NCBI GenBank assembly: GCA_002422865.1
Contig: DITN01000003.1
Coordinates: 1 to 23,078, forward strand
DNA: 23,078 bases
Source: Bacteroidetes bacterium UBA6183
Lineage (GTDB): Bacteria > Bacteroidota > Bacteroidia > UKL13-3
Direction of reading: 5' to 3'
Below, piece after piece: positions 1 through 8,661 of the stretch (positions are counted from its first letter, which is position 1; the number at the start of each line of letters is the position of its first letter). The position numbers and the translations under genes are program-made. Below the pieces are notes generated by a model. It saw only the letters and a list, made by a program, of their open reading frames with translations, made no database searches and was not told where the DNA came from.

Positions 1-69
1 AACGGTGTTTATTTTATTAAAGTAATACAAAATGGTAGCACTACTGTTCAAAAATTAGTGAAACAATAA
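1..69 (+). CDS. 3' end of a T9SS type A cargo protein (5' end outside window)
   Basis: The first 23 codons of the window read in frame as NGVYFIKVIQNGSTTVQKLV followed by KQ and TAA. This is the last strand segment of the type A C-terminal sorting domain (Por secretion tail) that routes proteins through the type IX secretion system to the cell surface. The 69 bases match positions 6981-7049, the end of the next gene, at 67 of 69 bases, so the missing upstream gene is almost certainly a close paralogue or shares a converted 3' end. What precedes the tail cannot be seen. A strong hairpin follows 32 bases after the stop codon. Confidence 0.85.
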   Translation, partial: NGVYFIKVIQNGSTTVQKLVKQ

Positions 70-374
70 GTAGTTTCGCTTAATATTTTTAAATCTAACG
101 CGCCCCGTTCGACATGTCGAACGGGGCACTTTTTATTACATAAAAATTTAACAATCAGGCCTTAGTGTAAATTAACCGATTTTTAATGTCGCATTTAACA
201 CCTAAATCCTACTTTGGACTTCTAATTAAATCTTAAAATACACTAAAATAAATGCTATTTAACTACACAAACTAACACTAAAAACAAGCATTAAAGTATC
301 AAACAAGTATCCTTCCTCTTTTTCCTATTAAAAAAATTTAACAAGAAAACAAACAATTAAACATCAAAAAACAC
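70..374. other. 305-base intergenic region before the 2224-aa T9SS gene
   Basis: After the terminator hairpin the stretch is very AT-rich with no open frame of note. No complete TTTG/TAnnTTTG promoter pair was found by eye. The nearest approach is TACTTTGG around 210, one base short of the -7 consensus spacing. The last 60 bases are A-rich and pyrimidine-poor, as is common upstream of Bacteroidota start codons, which often lack a Shine-Dalgarno sequence. A promoter for the 2224-aa gene must lie here unless it is read through from upstream, but it cannot be placed with confidence. Confidence 0.5.
102..135 (+). terminator. Perfect-palindrome terminator after the truncated T9SS gene
   Basis: Positions 102-127 form a perfect 26-base palindrome with GC-rich outer arms (GCCCCGTTCGAC and its complement) around an ACATGT centre, followed by ACTTTTTATT. 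In RNA it would fold into a long GC-rich stem with a tiny loop, then a U tract, as an intrinsic terminator. Its position 32 bases after a stop codon supports that. A perfect palindrome looks the same on both strands, but the T run lies only on this side, so rightward termination is the simplest reading. Confidence 0.85.
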
Positions 375-3300
375 ATGAAAAGAAAACTACTAGACAAAAC
401 AAAGTTATTGCTAGCATTGGCTTTAACTTTCTTTAGTTTAACGAGTATGGCACAAATTAACGTGCAAGTGGGTACCGGAACTGGTACTCAAGCCAACAGT
501 GGTCACACGCCCTATTCTACAAACTGGGAAGATGCTAAGGTTCAGTATTTAGTTCTTAAATCAGAGCTAAACGCACTTAACCTAAGAGCTGGCCAAATTA
601 CATCGTTAGCATTTAACGTTACTGCTACTTCAACACAATTTGTAAATGGTTTTACCATTAAAATGGCTCACACAACGGCAACCTCGTTAAGTGGCTATTT
701 AACGGGTACATTTACTACATGCTACGTTTCCCCTGCCTCTTTTAACCCGGCAACAGGCTGGAACACCTACAACTTTAACACTCCATTTGTATACAACGAT
801 CAATCAAACATTGTAATTGAAGTTTGTTTTGATAACGCTGCATACAATGGAAACAAAACTGTTCAGTCTACAACAACAACTTTTAATTCTGTATTTGGTA
901 CATACCAAGACGGTGGTGTAGGTTGCGGACCTGGTTCGTTAACAAGTAATGCAGGTACATCAACTAACCGCCCTAATATGCGCTTTGACTATTACCCAAA
1001 TATTTCAGGTAATAACATTGGTGTAATGTCAATCGATTCTCCTACTACCTTCTGCTCTAATATACAAAACGTATATGCTACTGTTGGTAACTTTGGTGTT
1101 AACCAAGTAACAGGATTTAATGTAAACTGGTCTGTAAACGGTGTATTACAAACTCCGGTTGCTTCAACGGCATCTTTAGATACAATTGGTGGCGCAAACC
1201 CTAGCAGTTTACAAGTTAATTTAGGTACTTACAATTTCCCTAGCGGTGGAAGCTCTTTAATTAGAGTTTGGACATCTGGACCTAACTTTCAAACAGACAC
1301 AGTACCTAATAATGACTCTGCTTCTGTAACAAAGGTATTATCAATGAGTGGTGTGTATACCATCAATGGAACTCCAGGAGCAAATAACTTCCCTACAATA
1401 GATTCAGCTATCAGTAAGCTTACTGCATCTGGCGTTTGTGGGCCTATTGTATTTAACATCGCTCCTGGCACTTATACTAGAGGTACCCCTGTAGTTTTAG
1501 GCGATATTGTTGGTGCAAGCGCTACCAATACCATTACCTTTGATGGTGGTAATGCTTCAAATTGTTTAATTACCGGTAACATGCCAAGTTCTGGTGTGTT
1601 TATTTTAAACAACTCAAGATTTGTTACACTCAGAAACATATCTGTTACAAACACTTCTACAACCAATCCTTCTGCAATTGCAGGTGTTGGTTCTACAAGT
1701 TACATTAACATTAAAAAAGTAACAGCCCGTGTTCCGGTTATTATTAGTGGAACTTCAGTAACAGGATATGGTATAAACTTTACCGGATCTGCAAATGGTA
1801 ATGGTATTTCTGCTTGTGGTGCTAACAACAACACTGTTGATAGCTGCATAATTGTTGGTGGTGGTTATGGTATTGTTTCATTAGGTCAATCAAGTACTAC
1901 CTCAAACAGTGGATTAAGCTTTACTAACAACTTAATTGACAGCAACAACTACATGGGCTTTTACGTAGCCAGCAATTACAGACCCGTGGTTATAGACAAC
2001 AACACAATTAACATGCAAGGTTGGAACTACGGATACTATGGTATGTATTTGTTCTCTAATCAAAATAGCGATACTGTTGTATCACATTCATTAAACGGAA
2101 ACAAAATTAATAACTTTGGATACTACGGTATATATTCAGTTAACCCTCAAGGAACAGTTACAGCAGCACCAATAAAAATTACAAACAATGTGATTAGTAG
2201 CTTCACTGGTGGTTCATACAGCGGTTTTTATGGTATATACTTGCAAAACTTAGCATCAGGTAGTAGATCAGATGTTTACCACAACACTGTTAGTATGAAT
2301 GGTATTCAATCATCAACTAACTCGAGTGCATTTTACAGCACAGGTTCTACAGTATTAAATGTTAAAAATAACATTTTTGCAGTGTATTCAGGTTCATCAA
2401 CACCTGCTTATTTTGCTACTGCACCAGTTGGTAACAACATCAATTACAACTTGTATTGGAATGCTACCAACACTGCAACTGGTAACTTAGTTTATCGTGG
2501 TACTTTCTACAATCCTACAAACTACAGAACTGCAACAGTTGGTGGTGATACTTCTTACAACGAAGCTCCGTCATTTGTTAATAGAGCTACAAATAACTTT
2601 GCTTTAACTGATGGTTGTAATGGTTTTGGTTTTGCAGGTTTAGTTGCAAACGACATTAACGGAACTGCTCGCTCGATAACAAGCCCTAATATTGGTGCTT
2701 ATGAGTTTGCAGGTGGTTTAGCCAACAACTTAGCTGTAACAAGGTTATTAAACCCAGTTTCTCCTATTACTTCTGGTACACAAGACTTATCTTTTGTAGT
2801 TAAGAACATTGGCAACAATGCAGTTTTCTCTTACAACGCAAGTTATAAGTTAAACAACAACACTCCGGTTACACAATTAATGACCACAAACACAATTGCT
2901 CCTTGTGGCGTTGATACTGCAGCATTTACCGGAACCAATCAGATTACCTTAGGTGCAGTTAACAGCATCACTGTATACAGCAGCACTCCAAACTCTTTGA
3001 CAGATGCTGACAGAACAAATGACACCTTACGTGCAGCATTCTACACTCCGTTAAATGGTACATATACTGTTGGTGGTACTAACCCTGACTTTGCTACTAT
3101 TGCAGAAGCAGCGTCTGTATTGTCAAACGGTGTTTCTGGTCCGGTTGTGTTTGATATCCGTCCGGGTACGTATACTGGCCAGGTTAGAATTAACGGCCCT
3201 ATTATAGGTGCTAACGACAGCAACACTGTTACTTTCCAAGGTAATGACAAAACTACACGTATTATTAACGCTAATAATGCTGGTGCTCCTGCTTTCTTTA

Positions 3301-6300
3301 TTGATAAAGCTAGCTATGTTACTGTTAGAAACCTTACTATTAACAACACCGGTGGTGGCAACAGTTCAGGTGTTGGTGTTGTTGGTACTAACACTGGTAG
3401 CCAAGGATCAAAAGTAAATGTGATTAACTGTAATGTAAACGTTCCTATTCAAACAGGTACATCATTAACTGGTTATGGAATTGTTTACACAGGAACTGCC
3501 GGTGCTACAAGCTTAACTGCTATGCGCGCTGATTCAGTTTTAATTGATAGCAACACGGTAACAGGTGGTGGATACACAATTGTATTCTTCGGAGCTTCGA
3601 GTTCATTGTACAACCGTGGAAATATCTTTACAAACAATACAGTAAACAATGCAAACTATGCTGGTATGTATTTATTAAATCAATACAACCCGGTACTGGT
3701 AGATAATAATACCATTAACATGCAAGGTCAAAACTACGGTGTTTATGGCTTATGGTTCCCTAATAACCAAAATGGTGTAGCTGGTGTATCTAGCAGATTA
3801 ACCAGAAACAAAATTAATAACTTTGGTGGTTACGGTATTTGGTGCTCTGCATCAACATCTTCGGTATCTGCAGGAACAACATTAATTGCAAACAACGTAG
3901 TTAATGGTAACAGTACAGGTGTTTCTTATCCTGGTTATTATGGTATTTATGTAACTAATACATCAACATACCCAACCAATGTATTCAACAACACTGTAGT
4001 TATGAGTGGTTCAGGTACTTCAACCACATACAGCTGTTTATACAGCACAACTTCAACTTTAACAAATGTTAGAAATAATATTTTTGTAGTAACAAATGGT
4101 TCTTACACACCTGCATACTTTAATACTAACGTAACTGGTAATATTGTTAATTACAACCAATATTGGAATGCAACGAATACTACAACAGGAAATTTAGTTT
4201 ACCGTGGTGGTGCGTTTTTCAACCCAACTAATTATAAAACAGCTACAGTGGGTGGTGACTCATCATTTAATGCCCCTCCTACGTTTGTAGGTGCAAATAA
4301 CTTTGCTTTATCTAACGGTTGCTTAAGAGGTGTTAATCTTAATGGTTTAGTTGATAACGATATCAACGGAACTTTACGTGCAACTACTCCAAATCTTGGT
4401 GCATTCGAATACCAAACAACTGCTCTTGATTTACAAGTTGAGGCAATGCCTTACCCTCAAGCACCAATTACACTTGGCGCTCAAAACTTAGCTGTGCGTA
4501 TTAGAAACAATGGTGGTAACACTGTTACCAGCTTTGATGTGGCTTATCGATTAAACAATGGTACTCCGGTTGTTCAAAACTGGACAGGTACACTTGCATC
4601 ATGCGACACAGTAACTGTTGTATTTAGCGGTGCTAACCAAATTACATTAGGCGCAAGCACAAATAATGTAAGAGTTTATACTGCTAACCCTAACTCATCT
4701 GTGGATGGAAACCCAAGTAACGATACATTAGTTACTGTATTAAATCCACCTATGATTGGAACATACGTTATAGGTAACGCACCAAGCGACTTTACTACAA
4801 TTAGTGCAGCAACAAGTGCAATTGGAGGTCGTGGTATTGCAGGCCCAGTTACATTTAACATTAAGTCTGGTGTTTACAACGAGCAAGTAACTTTAGAACC
4901 AGCAATTGGAGCAAGCGCTGCAAACACCATTACATTCAAATCTCAAGCAAACAATGTTGACTCGGTTTCTATTAACAGTGGTAACCAATTTGTTGTTAGG
5001 TTCTTAAACAACGCTAACCACTATATTTTTGATAGGGTTACCATGAGCCAAACCAACAATACAACTTCTGGTTACACCATTTTAATTAATAACAATGCTA
5101 ACTTTGATACCATTAGAAATTGTAAAGTAAGAGCAACTACATATGATGCTGCTACTGTTACTGCATTCCATTATACTTTATACACTGCAGCTTATGTAGG
5201 TGATGGTTTAGCTTTATTAAACAATACTTTTGATGGTTCGTACTATGGAATGAGAATTTATGGTGCATCTAGAACTTCATACCACAGAAATACTGTTGTA
5301 GACAATAACGTATTTACCAACTTCTACTACTCACCATTCTGGTACATGTACTTTGGTGTTGGTTCTAAAGTTACAAACAATGTTTATAACCCATTTGCAG
5401 GTGCAACAACCATAACAAGTTATATGTATTTCTATTATTGTGATTCAGGGTTTGTATATACAAACAACGTTTGGAATGGTAACACTTCAAGAAACTTGTA
5501 TATGTATACCTACTACAGCAATAATGCACCAAGTAACAAATCAATAATTGGTAACAACCGCATCTCAGGTAACCTTACTACTTACATTTACACTGGGCAG
5601 TCAGGTACAAACAACCAAGATATCGTACACAATACCTTCTCAACAGGTAATGGATACTTCTATGTTGGTTATGCTTCATTGCAACCTAGTTTCCGTGTAA
5701 TGAACAACGTATTTAGCGCAACCAGCACTTATGCTTACTATTTCAGTGCGGCTCCAAGTTCTGCATTAATGACTTCTGATTTTAACTTAGTATCTTCAGG
5801 TAGTACAACTCCTTATTATGCAACCAGTGCTCGTAGCTTACCTAACTTTAGGTTAACTTATCCAGGCTTAGAAGGCAACTCAATTAACTACCGTGCAGCA
5901 ATCAACCCAACTACTTTAGTTCCTGTTGCAAATGATACTGCTGTGTGGGCTATTAATGGTAGAGGTACACACATTGGTTATGCATTTAATGATGTAAACA
6001 ACGCAGTTCGTCCGCAAACACCCGCTGCAGGTGTGCCTGATTTAGGTGCATTTGAGGTTACTCCTACTGCTATTGCTCCTTTAGCTGATGCTATTCCTGT
6101 AACTCCAGTTGCCGGTGGTACTCAAGTGTTCTTATTTGGTACTGATACCGTGGCTAAAATTGTTTACGATGCTATTGCTTCTGTTCCTAGTGCTATAGGA
6201 GTTAGACAATACACAGGAGTTAGACATCCGCAAGCTGGTATCACCCAAAACTACACCAATGTATATGCTGATATTACTGCAAATGGATTGGGTGGTTACT

Positions 6301-7049
6301 TATTTGATGCTTCATTGTATTTTACCAATGCTCAAATTGGTACAAATCCAGTAAAAGCTGATTTAAGAATGGCACGTTACAGCAATGCTTTGTGGAATAA
6401 CTACTCTGGTACTGCCAGTTTTGTTGACACTATTAATAACTACATTACGGCTACTGCTATTAGCGACTTTGGTACATTTATGGGTACTGACGACCTTAAC
6501 CCGGTACCTGTTAAGTTGACTACTTTTGTAGGTAAAGCCAACAATAAAAATGCTGACTTAATGTGGCAAACTGCTAGTGAAAAGAATGCCCGTTTATTTG
6601 AAGTATATGCTTCTGTTGATGGCAAAATCTTTAAGCAAGTGGGTACTGTTAAGGCTAATGGTAACACCAATGTTACTTCTACTTACAACTTTACTGATGT
6701 AAATGCTTTAGCTAACAACAACAAAGTTTATTACAAGTTAAAATCTGTTGATGTGGATGGTACTTTTGAGTGGAGCAACATTGTTATTGTTAATTCTAAC
6801 ATGACAAACAATGCAAACATTGAAGTTTATCCTAATCCTTTCAACAACAACATTACAGTGAGTTTAGTTGACAATACCCCTGCCACTATTGAAGTAGTGA
6901 GCATGCAAGGTGTGAGTGTCTACAACGCTATCACCAGCAGTACAAACTCATTTGCTAGTGTTAATTTAACACAATTAACCAACGGTGTTTATTTTATTAA
7001 AGTAACACAAAATGGTAGCACTACTGTTCAAAAATTAGTGAAGCAATAA
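375..7049 (+). CDS. Giant T9SS-secreted beta-helix / CARDB-like repeat surface protein (2224 aa)
   Basis: A predicted secreted surface protein; ligand or adhesive role unknown. Residues 1-26 are a signal peptide (MKRKLL start, hydrophobic core, SMA/Q cleavage site). Residues ~28-210 are a beta-rich N-terminal domain. Three modular units follow, each a CARDB-like sandwich (starting ~213, ~782, ~1350) and a right-handed parallel beta-helix block (~323-781, ~892-1349, ~1458-1898). Helix blocks open with a GxYTxG...DFxTIxxA...GPVxFxI motif and close with PxxGAxE. Residues ~1899-2043 are a linker domain, ~2044-2145 an FN3-like stalk (VPVKLTTFVGKANNKNADLM), and ~2148-2224 a type A sorting tail (EVYPNPFNNNITVSL ... 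LVKQ). Composition is rich in Asn, Thr, Ser and Gly. The ATG follows an A-rich leader and matches the start of the next paralogue. No enzyme active site was recognised; the beta-helix fold also occurs in polysaccharide lyases, so a glycan-related role is possible but unsupported. Confidence 0.9.
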   Translation: MKRKLLDKTKLLLALALTFFSLTSMAQINVQVGTGTGTQANSGHTPYSTNWEDAKVQYLVLKSELNALNLRAGQITSLAFNVTATSTQFVNGFTIKMAHTTATSLSGYLTGTFTTCYVSPASFNPATGWNTYNFNTPFVYNDQSNIVIEVCFDNAAYNGNKTVQSTTTTFNSVFGTYQDGGVGCGPGSLTSNAGTSTNRPNMRFDYYPNISGNNIGVMSIDSPTTFCSNIQNVYATVGNFGVNQVTGFNVNWSVNGVLQTPVASTASLDTIGGANPSSLQVNLGTYNFPSGGSSLIRVWTSGPNFQTDTVPNNDSASVTKVLSMSGVYTINGTPGANNFPTIDSAISKLTASGVCGPIVFNIAPGTYTRGTPVVLGDIVGASATNTITFDGGNASNCLITGNMPSSGVFILNNSRFVTLRNISVTNTSTTNPSAIAGVGSTSYINIKKVTARVPVIISGTSVTGYGINFTGSANGNGISACGANNNTVDSCIIVGGGYGIVSLGQSSTTSNSGLSFTNNLIDSNNYMGFYVASNYRPVVIDNNTINMQGWNYGYYGMYLFSNQNSDTVVSHSLNGNKINNFGYYGIYSVNPQGTVTAAPIKITNNVISSFTGGSYSGFYGIYLQNLASGSRSDVYHNTVSMNGIQSSTNSSAFYSTGSTVLNVKNNIFAVYSGSSTPAYFATAPVGNNINYNLYWNATNTATGNLVYRGTFYNPTNYRTATVGGDTSYNEAPSFVNRATNNFALTDGCNGFGFAGLVANDINGTARSITSPNIGAYEFAGGLANNLAVTRLLNPVSPITSGTQDLSFVVKNIGNNAVFSYNASYKLNNNTPVTQLMTTNTIAPCGVDTAAFTGTNQITLGAVNSITVYSSTPNSLTDADRTNDTLRAAFYTPLNGTYTVGGTNPDFATIAEAASVLSNGVSGPVVFDIRPGTYTGQVRINGPIIGANDSNTVTFQGNDKTTRIINANNAGAPAFFIDKASYVTVRNLTINNTGGGNSSGVGVVGTNTGSQGSKVNVINCNVNVPIQTGTSLTGYGIVYTGTAGATSLTAMRADSVLIDSNTVTGGGYTIVFFGASSSLYNRGNIFTNNTVNNANYAGMYLLNQYNPVLVDNNTINMQGQNYGVYGLWFPNNQNGVAGVSSRLTRNKINNFGGYGIWCSASTSSVSAGTTLIANNVVNGNSTGVSYPGYYGIYVTNTSTYPTNVFNNTVVMSGSGTSTTYSCLYSTTSTLTNVRNNIFVVTNGSYTPAYFNTNVTGNIVNYNQYWNATNTTTGNLVYRGGAFFNPTNYKTATVGGDSSFNAPPTFVGANNFALSNGCLRGVNLNGLVDNDINGTLRATTPNLGAFEYQTTALDLQVEAMPYPQAPITLGAQNLAVRIRNNGGNTVTSFDVAYRLNNGTPVVQNWTGTLASCDTVTVVFSGANQITLGASTNNVRVYTANPNSSVDGNPSNDTLVTVLNPPMIGTYVIGNAPSDFTTISAATSAIGGRGIAGPVTFNIKSGVYNEQVTLEPAIGASAANTITFKSQANNVDSVSINSGNQFVVRFLNNANHYIFDRVTMSQTNNTTSGYTILINNNANFDTIRNCKVRATTYDAATVTAFHYTLYTAAYVGDGLALLNNTFDGSYYGMRIYGASRTSYHRNTVVDNNVFTNFYYSPFWYMYFGVGSKVTNNVYNPFAGATTITSYMYFYYCDSGFVYTNNVWNGNTSRNLYMYTYYSNNAPSNKSIIGNNRISGNLTTYIYTGQSGTNNQDIVHNTFSTGNGYFYVGYASLQPSFRVMNNVFSATSTYAYYFSAAPSSALMTSDFNLVSSGSTTPYYATSARSLPNFRLTYPGLEGNSINYRAAINPTTLVPVANDTAVWAINGRGTHIGYAFNDVNNAVRPQTPAAGVPDLGAFEVTPTAIAPLADAIPVTPVAGGTQVFLFGTDTVAKIVYDAIASVPSAIGVRQYTGVRHPQAGITQNYTNVYADITANGLGGYLFDASLYFTNAQIGTNPVKADLRMARYSNALWNNYSGTASFVDTINNYITATAISDFGTFMGTDDLNPVPVKLTTFVGKANNKNADLMWQTASEKNARLFEVYASVDGKIFKQVGTVKANGNTNVTSTYNFTDVNALANNNKVYYKLKSVDVDGTFEWSNIVIVNSNMTNNANIEVYPNPFNNNITVSLVDNTPATIEVVSMQGVSVYNAITSSTNSFASVNLTQLTNGVYFIKVTQNGSTTVQKLVKQ
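6981..7049 (+). repeat. Near-identical 3' gene-end repeat (second copy of 1-69)
   Basis: The last 69 bases of the 2224-aa gene differ from positions 1-69 at only two sites (a C/T in the GTAACA codon pair and a G/A in the penultimate sense codon). A third, more diverged copy ends the next gene at 12807-12875, with about nine differences from this one. The repeats encode the final strands of the type A sorting tail. Confidence 0.9.
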
Positions 7050-7080
7050 TTTAGCTTCAGTTAATAGTTACTAACCTTAT

Positions 7081-7116
7081 GCGCCCCGCTCGACATGTCG
7101 AGCGGGGCGCTTTTTT
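7081..7116 (+). terminator. Perfect 30-base palindrome terminator after the 2224-aa gene
   Basis: Positions 7081-7110 are a perfect palindrome (arms GCGCCCCGCTCGACA and complement) followed directly by TTTTTT. It sits 31 bases after the stop codon. It shares the inner core CGACATGTCG and the GCCCCG arms with the hairpin at 102-127, with one compensated T/C-A/G pair change and two more base pairs at each end. That pattern fits a duplicated terminator whose stem is kept by selection. Confidence 0.9.
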
Positions 7117-7284
7117 GTATTTAAACCACTAATAATGCATTACATTCAACTATTTCACCAATGCAGCTACTCGTAACAAAACAGGCAATACAGCTAATTA
7201 TATTGCCATAAAAAAATGACGTAAAAAATTGCGAAAAATCGATCTAAAAACAGTTATTTCACATACAATAAACAATAAATAGAC

Positions 7285-8661
7285 ATGAAAAGAAAACTGC
7301 TGTTTTATTACACCAATTCTAAGTCCATTGTACTTAGTACAATTATGTTGCTGTTAAGCACAATGACTTTCGCCCAAAATGTAAACTTAGCCCCGCTAGC
7401 AACGGCATCTGCCAGTTCTTGCCAAAGTGGGGCCTGTTCTTCATTTAATGACCTGAATTTCGGAACATGTGGTACCCAGCAAGTATGGCTCACATCTAAC
7501 GCTACCAACCCGGGTGCTACCATTTTTATTCAATTTGCATGGAGTAGTCCACAAGTAATCAGAGGGATGACAATACATGCTGGACAAATGGGCTCTCGTT
7601 TTTTGGGTGGAGGTACTATCCAAGCTTGGAATGGAAGTAATTGGGTTACAGTAACAACATTTACCCAAACAAACATCAACGTTTGTAATTATGATATTAA
7701 TTTTTTACCGGTTTCAACCAATCAACTTCGTATCATCGATATGGTAGTTGTAGGTTCACAAAGTACTAATGTTAACTTCCGTGAGATTGAAATTTGGCAA
7801 GGATCTATAGCAAATAATGATATTGGAGTAGCATCAATTGATTCTCCAACAACATTTTGTACAAATAACCAAAATATTGTTGCAAGAGTAGTTAATTACG
7901 GAACCAACCAAGTTACAGGATTTAACGTAAACTGGTCTATAAATGGTGTTAATCAAACTCCTATTGCTTCTAGTGCCTCATTAGACACAGCAGGGGGAAC
8001 CAATCCAAACAATACACAGATTTTCTTGGGATCTTACAATTTTCCCAATGGAGTTGTTACCCAGATAAAAGCCTGGACATCAAACCCTAATAACACCAAC
8101 GATACCATTTACCTTAACGATAGTGCAACGGTTAATAAATCTCCTGCCATGTCTGGTATATATACTATTGGTGCTACAGGATCTTATTTAACAATTAGTG
8201 ATGCTATTGCCGATCTTAAAATAAAAGGCGTTTGCGGACCTGTAGTATTTAATGTAACTAATGCAACCTATACCGGACAAGTAGTATTTGATGGTGTAAT
8301 AGCAGGTACCTCCCCTACTAACACAATTACATTTAATGGAAATGGTGCCACTATAACAAGTGCCATAAGTCCGATAATGAGTTTTAACAACGTAAACTAT
8401 ATTACAATAGATAGTTTCAACATTATAGGGGCAACCGGATATGCAGGGACAGGTGTTCATGTTACCAACCAATGCCATCATTTAATATTTGATGCAAACA
8501 CCATTAATGTAGGTACTACATCTACATCAACAACAAACATGGGCTTTGTGGTATCGGGCTCCGCTACAGGTGGAACTAGTGTAGGAAATAACGCTCAATA
8601 CAATACATTACATTTACCAATAATACCATTATTGGCGGATACTATAGTGCTACCTTTATAG
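7285..8661 (+). CDS. 5' part of a frameshifted T9SS discoidin / beta-helix surface protein
   Basis: N-terminal part of a secreted paralogue of the 2224-aa protein. Residues 1-30 are a signal peptide (MKRKLLFYYTNSK..., ending TFA/Q). Residues ~32-172 resemble a discoidin (F5/8 type C, galactose-binding) domain: NLAPLATASASSCQSG, a VIRGMTIHAG strand and a closing FREIEIWQGS. Residues ~175-287 are a CARDB-like spacer close to that of the upstream protein (NNDIGVASIDSPTTFC against NNIGVMSIDSPTTFC). From ~288 a beta-helix block begins (SGIYTIGATGSYLTI). The last ~17 residues (HLPIIPLLADTIVLPL) are out-of-frame sequence: homology with the helix block 1.6 kb downstream continues in another frame from about 8613, so the stop at 8659-8661 is not the natural end. 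Repair by one base gives a single protein of 1863 residues ending at 12875. Either a sequencing or assembly error or a genuine recent mutation. Confidence 0.8.
   Translation: MKRKLLFYYTNSKSIVLSTIMLLLSTMTFAQNVNLAPLATASASSCQSGACSSFNDLNFGTCGTQQVWLTSNATNPGATIFIQFAWSSPQVIRGMTIHAGQMGSRFLGGGTIQAWNGSNWVTVTTFTQTNINVCNYDINFLPVSTNQLRIIDMVVVGSQSTNVNFREIEIWQGSIANNDIGVASIDSPTTFCTNNQNIVARVVNYGTNQVTGFNVNWSINGVNQTPIASSASLDTAGGTNPNNTQIFLGSYNFPNGVVTQIKAWTSNPNNTNDTIYLNDSATVNKSPAMSGIYTIGATGSYLTISDAIADLKIKGVCGPVVFNVTNATYTGQVVFDGVIAGTSPTNTITFNGNGATITSAISPIMSFNNVNYITIDSFNIIGATGYAGTGVHVTNQCHHLIFDANTINVGTTSTSTTNMGFVVSGSATGGTSVGNNAQYNTLHLPIIPLLADTIVLPL
8606..8616 (+). other. Apparent -1 frameshift site (one missing A)
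   Basis: Here the sequence reads ACATTACATTTACC. Restoring one A (ACA TTA ACA TTT ACC) gives N-T-L-T-F-T-N-N-T-I-I-G-G-Y-Y-S, which aligns with Q-Y-L-T-I-T-N-N-E-V-I-G-G-Y-Y-S in the second helix block near 10275. The repaired length 7285-12875 is then exactly divisible by three (1864 codons). No heptameric slippery sequence or A/T homopolymer longer than three bases lies at the point, so programmed frameshifting is not favoured. Confidence 0.8.

Noticed and set aside
102..7110. Perfect palindromes as phage attachment, transposon-end or resolution sites
   Set aside because: Both follow a stop codon at nearly equal distance and are followed by T runs; no integrase, transposase or target duplication is present.
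8600..8625. Programmed ribosomal frameshift in the broken T9SS gene
   Set aside because: No slippery heptamer, no stimulatory hairpin seen, and the repaired frame needs exactly one missing base in a non-repetitive position.
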